The translations under genes were made by a program, and so were the position numbers. A stretch of 64,000 bases of DNA from Haberlea rhodopensis (taxonomy: Eukaryota; Streptophyta; Magnoliopsida; Lamiales; Gesneriaceae): NCBI GenBank assembly GCA_907163345.1, contig CAJQUN010001086.1, forward strand, positions 1 through 64,000, given 5' to 3'. Below are positions 43,173-55,261 of this stretch, in pieces (positions within the stretch are counted from its first letter, which is position 1; every line of letters begins with the position of its first letter). The notes beneath the pieces are model-generated. The model worked only from the letters and a program-made list of their open reading frames with translations. It was not told where the DNA came from and did not search any database.

Positions 43173-46088
43173 GGAACACAAAAAGTTTAAAGGAAATACT
43201 CTCAAAATATCAAATATTCTAGCAAGAAAAGAAGTTGATTTTTGAAGGTTGTAGATCCATACTCTTTCAAGTTTAAAGAATCATCGTAAACAATCAAGTA
43301 AGTGGGCTTTTGTTATATTATCCTTTCGTTTTGATAACATATGAATGCTTATGAAAAATACAGTCGAATATGTGAACTATTTTAAAAACTATGATGTCAT
43401 GAAAATTCTGAATATCGGGAGATAAGTGCTATGCGAAACAACGTGCTACGAACGTGTGGGCCACCTCTTGAACCAATGGGGCAAAGTGTTATACGTACGG
43501 GAGCCACCTCTTAAATTCGTAGGAGCCACTTCTATAATCCTTATGTTATGTATATCGATCTAATTTGATAAGTATGTGATATGTGTTCTAATATGATGCT
43601 TTTGGTATGGCTCAAAGGAGCTAAAATTATGTTATCTGTATCAGTTTATGTTTTGAAATCTGTTTTGAAATCTGTATAAGTATATGTTTTTGGCATATTC
43701 GATTGGCCCCCGCTTACTGGGTGTCAACCAAAACACTCACCCCTTACACCCCTCCCCAGATAAAAGTGAGACAGATACCGAAGATGCAGAACAACACAAC
43801 TTTTGGGGTTGGTGATCTACCGCAATTATTTCAAGATTTTACATAATTATGCTTCCGCTAAACTCTGTTAAGATTTAAGTTATGGTTTTATTTTCAGTTG
43901 TAAAACATTTATGCTTATGGAATAAATAGACTGGTTGTACCACTTAAATGTCACGCCCCGAGATCGGGATCGATAACACCGGCGTTGATTCCAAATACAA
44001 TTGAAAATCAACAAGTCTCATAGTACAAAATGTAATACAACCATAGTTTTTAAACTAGTTCACATGACTGTATTTTTCATAAGCATTCATATGTTATCAA
44101 AACGAAAGGATAATATAACTAAAGCCCACTTACTTGATTGTTTACGATGATTCGTTAAACTTGAAAGAGTATGGATCTTCAACCTTCAAAAATCAACTTC
44201 TTTTCTTGCTAGAATATTTGATATTTTGAGAGTATTTCCTTTAAACTTTTTGTGTTCCTACTAATGAATCTAGCTTGGTATTTATAGAAGTTTTTCAAGA
44301 AAATATGTAAGCAATGACATCAACTTAATATTATGTAAGCAATGATGTATTTAAGGATAGTTTGATTACCTAAATTCAATGTATCATGTTGTGGTATCAT
44401 GTTGTGGTAAGGTGGTTGCAAGTAGTTGCAAGTGGTGATCATCACACCTATGCCCTCAAAATTTTATATTTTAAAAAATTATATATATATAATTGCATTT
44501 AACCCCCTTAAAATTGTATTTTAACGTTCAAAAATTGCATTTTAACCCCCTAAAAATTATTTTCTACCACCCATTTTTTTATGTTATTATGTTTTGCCCC
44601 CTTAATATAAATTCTAGATCCGCCCATGGGTAAAGTACATATTTTGAAAACAACAGAAGATAAATTTTCTATTTTCAAACCACATGGTTAAAACACGCAT
44701 ATTAGCGAAATCACTTCACTAACTCATTTTTCTTGGAAATAAGTTTTTGAATTGAGTACTACCCTTGGCAGAATCCTATTCTCTGAAGTGCTAATTTACT
44801 TCTTGTCGATCATTACTTATGAATTGCATATGTTAATTATGTACCTGTGTGTAGATTTGCACGATCCCATTTGATATGGCCAAGGTTAGGCTTCAGTTGC
44901 AGAAAAAAGCTGTCGCAGGGGATGGGGTGGCTTTACTGAAATATAGGGGATTGTTGGGTATTGTTGGCACTATTGCGTGGGAAGAAGGGTTATCTGCGCT
45001 ATGGAAGGCATCATTCCAGGATTACACCGCCAATGTTTGTTTGGAGGCTTGAAGATCGGATTATATGATCCTGTATGTTTTATGCAAATCGAGTATGTAA
45101 GATTCTTAATTTCCCATTGCTTTATTTGGTTTTTGACTTTTGCCTAGATGCTCGACAGGTGAAAACCTTCTATATTGACACATGTTGGAGAAGTGCCATT
45201 GTCAAAGAAGATACGTGCTGCACTCACAACAGGTGTGAACATCCCAGTGACTTTATTTATTTTAATAACCTCGATCGACGTTGGAAAGTTGAATATTATG
45301 ACTTGATAATTCTTTAAACATCTAAAAAATTTATTGAAAGGTCATTCTTGAATACCAAAGATTTTTTTCTTCATTTTATTGCATTAGCAATATTGCCTGA
45401 ATCGTTAAATGTGTCAAATAGGTGCTTTGGAATCATCATAGCTAATCCGACCGATTTTGTAAAAGTAAGACCTTCAAGCTGAGGGAAAGCTTCAACCTCG
45501 TGTTCCAAGGCGTTATTCTGGAGCTTTAAATGCTTATTCTACCATCGTCAGACAGGTCATATTTCCGAATATTTGTTTTGTCTCATCCAACATATTCTTC
45601 ATATAAATAAGCCTTGAGCTTTTTTACCCTCTGGAATTTGATTTTCAATTAGAAATTTTAGGAAGGACTTGCTGCTTTGTGGACTGGAGTTGGACCAAAT
45701 ATAGCACGCAATGCTATCATAAATGCTGCCGAAATAGCCAGTTACGACAAGTGGAGATGTGGAATAACACTCAATACCTTCATGCTTCTGTTTACTGTTT
45801 TATTTGCGTCTTACATTGTTTATGTAATTTTATACAGACCATTCTGAAAATTCCTGGATTCATTGACAAAGTTATCACCCATCTATTTGCTGGTTTGGGA
45901 GCTGGTTTCTTGGCTGTTTGCATTGGCTCCCCACTTGACGTGGTATTGTATTTGTTCACGTTTCTTTAAATGTACACCCTGCTAAAGTATTATTCCATTT
46001 GGTAGGAAGCCTTTTCTTCAATTTCTGAAACGACTTGGTGGCAAAGTAAAAGGGAGATATAACATATGATCCATAAAAGTTTTGGCCT

Positions 46089-47155
46089 ATCTTGGATGAC
46101 AACGACGCTAACTCAATTGGTATTGTGCCAGGTCAAGTCAAGAATGATTGGACGATTCTGGATACGAAAGTACACTTGATTGTTTTGTCAATACTTTGAA
46201 GAATGAGGGACGCTTCAAATATGCTTCCTCAATTTTTATTTTTATGCACTTCTTGTGGTTTACGTGTGCATATGTTAGAATGCTGGTATTTGATGGCTAC
46301 TTGATTGAAGAAAACACAACAATTGATCGTAATTATCAGGGACGAAACCAGAATTTCATATTGTTGACTGGGTTAAACTACACATGTATAAATCATGATT
46401 CATCATCTTTAAGCACCGAACACACTAAACTTGTAGATAACAACTATATCTGAATAAAATTAATTTTTTTTTATAGTTGAATTATACTTTTGGGAAAAAA
46501 ATCATCTTCTCGAATAATTTGTATATTCAATGGTATTTTAAGTAACACGTTTTTAAGATAGAAATGATAGACAGTTGAATTACTTTAAGTGATATATTAA
46601 AAAAATAGTAAATTGTAATTTTTATTTATTATCTTTTATATTTATATGTTATTTGAGTGGCATGGGTCGGTTTATCCATCCCTCCCCAACTTAATATATG
46701 GAATATAATTTTTCTATCTATTTTTTAGTCGGTTTTCTATCTATTAAAATATGTTTTATTCACATATCCCGCTTAGTAGGTGTTTGCAATTGCTTATGAA
46801 AACTGCTTATCTGCTTTTCAGATAAAAAAGGTAGTTTTTGGGTGTTTTATTTGTTTGTTTCTGCTATTGCTTCTCTAAAAATAAGCAGAAAACGTAGAAT
46901 CAGAGAAGCAGGTCATGACATTCTTTTGACTGCTTTAAGTTGTTTTGTGGCAATTTCGTAATTAATTTAAGTTTATTAAGCTGTTTTTTATTTAAATAAC
47001 AAACACTCAATGCTTTTGCTTAAAATCAACTTTTTCTAACTTTAAGCAAAAGCAACATAGAAGTGCTTTGAATAAGCAATCGTAAACACACCCATCTTGG
47101 ATGACAACGACGCTAACTCAATTGGTATTGTGCCAGATCAAGTCAAGAATGATTG
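46089..47155 (+). repeat. 62-bp direct repeat around UCP exon 7 and beyond the MITE, duplicate 1 only
   Basis: 46089-46150 (end of the intron and start of exon 7, ATCTTGGATGACAACGACG to AGTCAAGAATGATTG) recurs at 47094-47155 with one mismatch. The second copy begins at the base after the MITE end. In duplicate 2 only the first copy (61989-62050) is present. Confidence 0.9.
46779..47093. mobile_element. hAT-type MITE of about 315 bp, duplicate 1
   Basis: Imperfect inverted ends GGTGTTTGCAATTGCTTAT and ATAAGCAATCGTAAACACACC, with AAGCAAAAGC-rich subterminal text typical of small hAT elements. In duplicate 2 (62679-62993) the flanks CTTAGTA and CTTAATA could be a decayed 8-bp duplication. In both duplicates the long homology ends exactly at the MITE's right end. 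Confidence 0.5.
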
Positions 47156-47388
47156 TTGTTTCTTTTCATGGCTCTAAAGATTGAGTCCCAAAGTCGAAAA
47201 ACCCAATTTCAAACGACAATACGAAAGGATGGGTTCAGATAAATAAGTTCATCATCATAAATAATATGTATCATATATTACTTTATTTCACAACAAAATA
47301 TTAATTTTTTTTATTTTTAAATCATAAAATTCACTATTTTGTGCGCTACCATGTATATCAAATGCCTATTTGCTTTTTAAGTTAGTTC
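47156..47388. other. Unassigned junction sequence
   Basis: Unique within the window; it separates the end of duplicate 1 from module 7. No gene seen. Confidence 0.4.
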
Positions 47389-47594
47389 CATTTCATGAAT
47401 GGTTGCACCGATACATGGTGGGGTGCATGGCTTGATTGAAAAGATGTTGGCCAAAAGACACCCTTTGATTGCATTTTATTCATGAAGAGTTGCACCTATA
47501 TAAAGGGGCCCAAAGCTTAATTCATTTCAAATTTCTCAGATATAAAACATTACTCTTTACAACCAAAACTTTGTGGGATTTCATTCATCGCATA
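47389..47594 (+). promoter_or_regulatory. Promoter/leader module, copy 7 of 7
   Basis: Same module, with the TATA box CTATATAAAGGGG (about 47488) and TTCATCGCATAAGGTAATT, where AAG/GTAATT would be a splice donor. The following 250 bp match the sequence after module 4 (24780-25100), consistent with a conserved leader intron. It lies about 1.55 kb upstream of CASP copy 3. Confidence 0.5.
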
Positions 47595-48479
47595 AGGTAA
47601 TTATCTTTTCTCTCATCTTTTGTTTTCTTGTTATCCATTAATTTTGTGGTATAGCTATTACTTTTTTAGAGTATATTTCTGGGTTTGAATAATACTGTAT
47701 GGTATTATTTGTTAATGTTTCTTGTGAACTGTTAATGTTTCTTGCGAATTGATTTACGTGTGTAAATCTTGACTGTATTTGAACTTTCAAATTTGAAATG
47801 GTTCGTGATTCCATTCCATTTAATTTGTTTCGAAATGGCATGGCTTTGAATATTTCATAATGCAGTGAATTATGCATCGTCTAAATAAAATTCAAACCTA
47901 ATTGCATAATCTGTGTCATTCATCTATATACATTAAATATTACCATCAGTCTGAAATTCTTGTTGGCAGGTAATATTACTATATATATGTTTAATTTTTT
48001 TTATTAACAATATGTTTAATTTTTTTTATTAACAATATGTTTGGTTGCATAGATTTGTAGGGATATGGAAATAGAAATCCTATGTGTTTGGAAAGATGAT
48101 TTCAAAATGGGATTCATATTTGATTAGATTTGACGAGATTTGATTTAAATAAATGAAATTAGTATGGAACTAAAAGGATTTCTTTCATTGGATTTCTATT
48201 TTAAAGAAAATATATTTTTTTAAATATTAAATTTATATAACCTACAATAAAGTTTAGTCTGCCTTTTCAAATTTAATAAAATATAATCTTCTTAAAAATA
48301 TATATTATTAATTCACATATTTTATTATATATTTTGAGAAAGTTTATTTAAAATCAATTTATAATATTTTTATATTTAAAAACTCTAAAAATTATTTATT
48401 CCATTTGAAATCTCCATATTTTTTAACAGCCTAATTTATGTAAATTTTTTTCTAAATCTCTTCTTGATGAATAGTTTTT

Positions 48480-48765
48480 TTCATTGGCTGTAGTTTTGTC
48501 ATTGGGATGGAAAATTCTTGCTTAGAAATATGTTTCTGATTTTCCATGATACCATTGAGTTTTTTTGTGGCAACAGAGAGACCTTTTTTAGTTGATTAAA
48601 AGTTTCCAAGTGTTTTAAAATGAGTTGAGCCGTTTCCCGAGCATTCTCAAGTTTGTTTACTTAAAAAAGTTCATCCTCAAGACACCTCATACAGTATTAT
48701 TCAAACATAGACATATACTTTAAAAAAGTAATAGCTATACCACAAATTCTCTCATCTTTTTCTAT
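48480..48765 (-). repeat. Inverted fragment of the module's leader intron
   Basis: 48518-48595 is the reverse complement of 24865-24940 (AAAGGTCTCTCTGTTGCCAC on the minus strand), and 48690-48757 is the reverse complement of 47645-47710 (AATAATACTGTATG). The stretch between module 7 and CASP copy 3 therefore contains an inverted piece of the same intron. Confidence 0.75.
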
Positions 48766-49145
48766 GAATCTCGATAGGTTAGAGTATTTATGTTTAGATT
48801 CAATTTCCAGCGGTGCGAGCATTTAAAGAACTTTTTTTTTCTAGCAGCATTTCTTGTTTTCTTAGGAATAATTTTATGAACTTCGCAAACCTGCCCGACC
48901 TAATTGAATCTCTTGAATTGAGCACGTGGCAAAATATGGGGAGGGGTGATCTTAGGCTTTATGAGGACGAAGCTTGAACTTTTAGAATAATTCATTGTCT
49001 TTTTCAATTTCACCATGTCGCTGGATTTAACTAACAATTTTCTTCCCCTATTCATTTTTCATAATATATCACAAGTTTAGTTTATCAGTTTTACATGTCT
49101 TTTTTTTATATCAGAAAGCATAAAGTGAGAGAGAGAGGCAGAGAG

Positions 49146-50382
49146 ATGGAGCACATGGAGATTGGAGAGAAAAGCAGGGAAATCAAAGGGAAAACATCCC
49201 TTTTGGGGAATTCAAGGAGAGGATCGTATATAAAGGCTATCATAATAATATTCGAAGTTATCATCCGGATATGCGCCGTTGCTGCTGCTTTTGCCGCTAC
49301 CATCATCATGGGAACTACAAAAGAAACCCTTCCATTCTTTGCCAAGTTCTTTCAGCTTAAAACCATTTATGATGATTTTCCCACATTCACGTACGTATAT
49401 TTTTTTCGAGTAATGATTACTTTCAAGTTCGTTGCCCCTATAAAGGCACTAGACACTAATGAAATAACTAATATAAATTATATTTTATCCAGTATCAAGA
49501 TATATCTATAATTAAAATAACTTTTGAAATGAGAAAAACTGAGAGTAAATATTATTTAACGTATTATAATTTGTGGTAATATGGAATAGATACATGCACA
49601 AACACATCGCAATTGAGAATAGAATATAAATCAATTAGACAGATTGTGTGTTAGCATATAATATATATAAATAAAATGAGAGGTGGACAATTCTAGTAAT
49701 TAATGAAGAAGTGTTTCAAGAGTTGTACTAAGGGACTTGTTAATGTGATTGGCCAACCAAGAATCACTGAAATTAAATGAATAGTGGGGGATGCATACAC
49801 TATTTTTTGGTTATGATGACTTTCCCGCCTTCATCTTTTTTTCTAGTAAATAAATTATTGATTGTTGCAGGTTGTTTACAATAGCTATGTTCTTGGTCAG
49901 CGGATATCTTGTTTCATCCGTCCTCTTTGCAATAGTAGTATGGATCGAACGACCTGCCGCTACTGGACCAAGGATCCTCTTAATTGTTTTGGACACAGTA
50001 AGTTTTAATCTCTAAATGGAAAGATTTTGATTAATTTAATTATTCGATTGTAATTGTATCAAGTTCTTTACAGCTGACAATTACGTTGGCTACTTCCGCC
50101 GCTGCCTCGTCGGCAATGATATTGTACATGGCTCACTTCGGGAACATGGGAGTCAACTGGCTGGTGATATGTCCGGAGTTCATTGGCTTCAGCCAAAGGA
50201 TCAGCGTAGCAGTGGTGGCGGCTTTCGTTGTAGTGGTTCTGCTAATTTTCTTGGTGGTGTTGTCTGCTCTGGCTCTCAGGAAAATTAAACAAGACACTGC
50301 AGGGGCAGATCTACAGTATGGTCTTGAGTTTGATTCAGCCCCCATCCCATCCCAGAACTGGCTATATACTTGGCGTGTTTAG
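49146..50382 (+). CDS. CASP family, copy 3, with lost stop codon
   Basis: Exons 49146-49390, 49871-49997 and 50074-50382 have the same splice sites as copy 2 and give 226 codons. The TAG that ends copies 1 and 2 is TGG here (CAGAACTGG), so the protein gains WLYTWRV before the next stop. Arg in helix 1, Asp in helix 3 and the ETLPFFAKFFQLKTIYDDF loop are kept. Exon 2 has Leu to Ser in helix 2 and Gln to Glu and Val to Ile changes. The frame is open throughout, so it may be functional, but the substitutions in a helix and the extended tail leave this open. Confidence 0.8.
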
Positions 50383-51369
50383 GGTGAAAAGACATAAATG
50401 AGTGTTGTTCATTTGTAGAGGCAAAAGTTGAAAGGAGTGGCAGGAGTTTGAACCTCCATCATCTCACTTCAAAATTTTAGGATTTATCGTTCATAATATT
50501 TTTGGATGTATTTATTTGCCCAAAAAATATTTGTTTATAAAAATTATCAAAGTATAAATAATTTCATGCTTATTTATCTCATTTTCTCATCTTTTTTTTT
50601 AACATACATTTTCTCATCTTTTTAATTGAATTTTTTTTAAATATGTAGATATACATCATTCTTAATAAAAACTTTATTTCTTTTAAAAATATTTTTTATT
50701 CTAAAAACTTTTCTATCTAAACTTTAACTCATTGTATATATTAATTTGAAATTTAAACTAAATGGATTATGAGTGTTTATACAAAAGATTGAGAATGAAG
50801 TGACGGATAACATTTATGGATGTGATAAAAGATATTATGCGAATGAAGTGTTTATACAAAATAATTATTAAAAAAAAAGATTTTCGAAACACGTGACACT
50901 AACCATGGATCATTATACCCGTCGATCGATCGCTGGTGGACCAAACTGGTCCACAATAATCTTCACAACAATAATAATATAATAATGTTTAAAAAATCAA
51001 CATTAACTAATCCTTCCTAAAAATCGTAAGCAAGACCAGCTCGTCTGAGTATGAAAATGCTTATTCGAAATTAGTATGTAAATAACTCTAATAACTACGT
51101 TGTAAGCCAAATATTAAAATGTTTTATGTTCCTCCCTATTAGCTTTATTTTATTAGCCTAAACCCTAAAGTATCGATTTCCACTTGATAATTGTTTTTCT
51201 TACTACTGAACAAATTTGTATAAAACAAATATAGTTTGTGAGTACGAATTTATTTAGTTACTCCCAAAATTCTAATGTATATACAAAACTAGAGTTATTT
51301 AGATTTGGAACAAAGTGATGTTTTCTATTGGTGGTAGAAAAATGCTCTCCTCAACGTGGTCAAAATTAT

Positions 51370-53740
51370 TGAATTTGTTATTTGAAAAATAAAATAATAA
51401 TTAAAAAAAATTGCATAACTTGATTCGATTTTTTTAAAAAAAATAATTTTAAAAAAATTAAATTTGCAAAAATAATGTATTTTGGTGCGAATTGCAAAAC
51501 TAATGCAAATCTACACCTGTGAAGTGTTTGTTCACTTCGGATGCTTGAATTTTTTTAAAAAATAAATTTTTTTGCAGTGTTTGAACATCCAAGTTCGGAC
51601 GCTGCTTTTTATTAAAAAAAAAGATTTTCAAAACACGTGACAGTAAGCATGGATCATTGTACCCGTCGATCGATCACTGGTGGCAGAAAGTTGAAAAAAA
51701 TAAAAGTGGCTAGCGCACGCAAAATTCTCAAGTCCCTAGTTGCCCTGAATCGTTCTGCCTTGGCTTCGTTGCACAACTCCATTGGATCATTTGATGCCAA
51801 ATGTATGCTCAAAAAAAAAAAAAATTGATGCCAAATGTACCAATGCATTGTAAAACCAATACAAAAAAAACTGACGTCTAAGTTATTCATCAAAGTTTGA
51901 TAAAAGAGAAACTCGACACTATCCTATAGTCCAATAACAATGAAACTGGATATTACTAATCCACAATAAGTCCAGCACGTAAAGAGGTAAAAGAATAACG
52001 AAAAATAAAAAAAACGGAATCCGCAAAATAAAATTTTGCCGTTCCACGAAATGAATAAATATATTTACCCCACCAAACACCAAAACTTCAGTATATGACA
52101 CATAATATAGTAGACATTGTTCTTCCCAACTCAATGAGCAAAAAATAGCTAATATTTGATTCTCTCACTCCACTATCAAAGCAGCAACAGCAAATGAGGG
52201 CAGCATGATGAGGCTAATTTAAATAAATATTTAAAATAATTTTTTTTACTAAATACCGTGAAATAAATTTTTTGCATAGAGTAATTTGAAGATACGGTCT
52301 GCGAATTTACAAAAAAACTAAAAAAAATTAAGAAGTTGAATTCTCAGATACAGATCGTGAATTTTACAAAAAAAATTTAAAAAAGTTGAATTCACCTACA
52401 CACATCGCGAATTTACAAAAAAATCATTTCACGGTATTTTGTAAAAAAAATTGTTTTTATAATATCTATTTAAACTAGCCAACATGATGATATGCGCACG
52501 CTTAACCAAGCAACGAAGAAGAAAGAATATCGTTGGAATATATGGAAATTAGCATTCATCCACAAAATTTGGTTCCTGGTTCAATGTTCAAAACATGACG
52601 AGCAAAAGACGATAATAACTAACATCACAAAAGAAATGAATAGCAAAATAGCAACGTTTTTCTCTGCCCTTCACTCGTCACTTTTCTCCTGTTATATTCC
52701 TCTCCATTCTGTTGGGCTCAGCATATGTATCTTCTAGATGCTTTGGTGAGGAGAGAGAAGTAGAGCATTTCTTTCTAATTCATGTAATACTCCTATCTCC
52801 CTTCGCGTATTGGCGCTCCGGTCTCGTACTGACGTATTGAATGCTCGTGTGGCGCTTTAAGGCGCACTAAGTTTTAATAAGTCGCGCACTAAATTTTACT
52901 AAGTCACGCACTGACGCACCGATCGTGATCTAGCACATTGAGTACACATGCGGCGCTTTAGAACTAAGTTTTATTAAGTAGTGTATTAAGTTTTCATAAG
53001 TCGTGAACTTAAATGTTAAACATTCTTAATTCTCCAAAAATAATACAAGTCATTTTTAATAAATTCAAATTATTACAAAACATGTTGAAACACATATGTA
53101 ATATTTGGTTTCATTTTTCGAATTCATTATCTTATGACCAAATATTAATAATTCGTTTTCATCTTTTATTCTCTAAAATATATTTTTCAGAGAACAATAA
53201 TTATCAATATTAGAATAACGATCAATAAAAGATTTGAATTGCACTATAAATAATTAATGATGTAAGTTTGTCAAACATGATGTGTATTATATATACTTTA
53301 TTTCATCAATATGGGTGCGTATGTGTGTGTGTATATATATAATAGGTGCATTAAGGCGCACTCACACTCAATTTTTTTTGTAAATTGACGTACTTGTTCA
53401 TCCGCATACGCTCGCACATCCATCCATCCGTATTATGTGATCAAGCTTCCTTTAAACTTACACCAAAAAATGCAAGGTAGTATCACATGTTTAAAAAAAA
53501 AATCTAATAATAAGCAGCATCCGAACTTTGTAAGCTCGGACGCTGCAAAAAAATAAAATAAAATTTAAAAATTGCATCATCAAAATTTAAAAAAAAAAAT
53601 TCTAGCATCCGAAGTGCATATGTTGTGACGCTAACGTCCGAACCTCATAGATGCGGATTCCATATAATTTGCAATTCGTACCAAAATACATTATTTTTGC
53701 AAATTTAATTTTTTTAAAAAAACCCCACTCATTTCTACAA
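51370..53740. repeat. Inverted-repeat element in the CASP-UCP interval, duplicate 2
   Basis: Near-identical to 33843-36200, including the two imperfect arms (about 51400-51620 and 53510-53720). The few differences are single bases and run-length changes. Confidence 0.6.
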
Positions 53741-54138
53741 GAAACGCAGATTAATTCTTTATTTGAAAATATGAAATTACGGTAGATTGGTACATGAATT
53801 TGTGAAATTAATTTTTTTATATAATATTTTGTAATTTTAACCTGCAATCAACCGTTTATTCTTCGCTCTTCCACAGATCCTCATACGCAAATGCGTGCAC
53901 CAGGCGCGTTTAGTTGGATTCACTCATCTTCTCCTCCCTCCTCCATGGACTCAAAGCTTCCTGGTTATGGTTCTGATACCTTCTTTCATTTTTATGCTCA
54001 ACCGAAGTCGTTGTTATCTTTTGATTTTGAGTTTTTTGCATTTGGTGATGTCGGATCACGGGAATGTTAATCTGATATTTATTTGGCCGGAACTTTCGCT
54101 TGCGGTGCTTTCGCTGTGTGCTTTGCGGAGGTATGAGT

Positions 54139-55261
54139 CATGGTTCGCAGTTTCGGTATCGGAACGCCACTCACCCTTCCGGAGTTCCATGACGTAAAGG
54201 ATAATGTTATGTAAAGGCGTTCTTCACCCCAAAATCGGTTATATAAATGTTATAGTGCACAAGAACGGTGGAAAGGCGGTTTCGTGGGGTTGGAACGGCC
54301 GATCTGTTCTGTAAAAAATTTCGATTGTGTAACTGTGTGTTATCGTGTGTGAAGAAGATGGGGGAAGGAGAGAGATGTGCTAATTTAAACAAATAATAAA
54401 AATTTCAAAAAAATGGTATAAAATAAAAGTTGTCAAACTCTTTGAGAAACGTCCAACTGACATTGTGACTTTTTTTTCCTTTTTTAAATTTTTTATTCAC
54501 CTTTTATTTTTTATAAAAATCGTATTTGATTTGAGTAATTTTTTTAAAAAAATATTAAAGTAACAAACGTGCACAGTAATTCATATTATTTTTTTCAATA
54601 ACATATTTTAAGAATAATTAAATGATTTATGTAAAGGATAATATTATGTAAAGGCGTTCTTCACCCCAAATCCGGTTATATAAAGGTTATAGTGCACAAG
54701 AACGGTGGAAAGGCGGTTTCGTGGGGTTGGAACGGCCGATCTGTTCTGTAAAAAAAATTCAATTGTGTAACTGTGTGTTATCGTGTGTGAAGAAGATGGG
54801 GGAAGGAGAGAGATGTGCTAATTTAAACAAATAATAAAAATTAATAAAAAATTTCAAAAAAATGGTATAAAATAAAAGTTGTCAAACTCTTTGAGAAACG
54901 TCCAACTGACAGTGTGACTTTTTTTTCTTTTTTTAAATTTTTTATTCACATTTTATTTTTTTAAAAAATCGTATTTGATTTGAGTAATTTTTTTAAAAAA
55001 AATATTAAAGTAACAAACGTGCACAGTAATTCATATTATTTTTTTCAATAACATATTTTAAGAATAATTAAATGATTTATGAAATAATTTAATTTTTGTA
55101 AATAAAATAATTTAATTTTAAGAATAATTAAATTCAAAATATTCAATTTTTTAATATTATTTTAAAAAAATCCGCGCCGTGACCGATCCGTGAAATGTTA
55201 TTGGAACTGAAATGGTGACCTTCGTTCCGAGCACCGTTCCCGCGTCGGCGAACCATGGGTA
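54139..55261. mobile_element. GGAACG-rich element in UCP intron 1, duplicate 2, with internal tandem duplication
   Basis: Counterpart of 36604-37266. Here an inner block is doubled: unit 1 54194-54630 and unit 2 54631-about 55080, both starting GTAAAGGATAAT. The left end CATGGTTCGCAG and the right end GGCGAACCATG are conserved. Confidence 0.65.

Larger units (their letters stand above)
37708..44268. repeat. Inverted repeat of LTR-like sequence, interrupted by a retrotransposon
   Basis: The left arm is 37708-37722 plus 43178-about 43391; the right arm is about 44048-44268 (reverse complement), both containing TTCATTAGTAGGAACACAAA. Between them (43392-44047) lies text such as CCCCCGCTTACTGGGTGTCA and TGTCACGCCCCGAGATCGGG, which resembles LTRs of Del/Tekay-type Ty3 elements. 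It is probably two opposed pieces of one LTR family. Duplicate 2 has unrelated sequence (about 55700-55930) at this place. Confidence 0.6.
36514..46205 (+). pseudogene. Plant mitochondrial uncoupling protein (UCP/PUMP) pseudogene, duplicate 1
   Basis: Exon 1 (36514-36596) reads SDIYLAGTFACGAFAVCFAE after a frameshift near the start. After an 8.3 kb intron come exon 2 (44855-45072, IPFDMAKVRLQLQ), exon 3 (about 45161-45231, VGEVPLSKKIRAALTTG), exon 4 (45421-45556, ANPTDFVKVR), exon 5 (about 45662-45755, GVGPNIARNAIINAAEIASY), exon 6 (about 45839-45941, IPGFIDKVITHLFAGLGAGF) and exon 7 (about 46131-46205, DSGYESTLDCFVNTLKNE). Order and text match plant UCPs, inner-membrane carriers that dissipate the proton gradient; two mitochondrial-carrier signatures (P-x-D-x2-K/Q-x-R) are visible. 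One-base losses (for example in ATGGAAGGCATC, exon 2) and the missing last exons make it non-functional. Confidence 0.88.
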
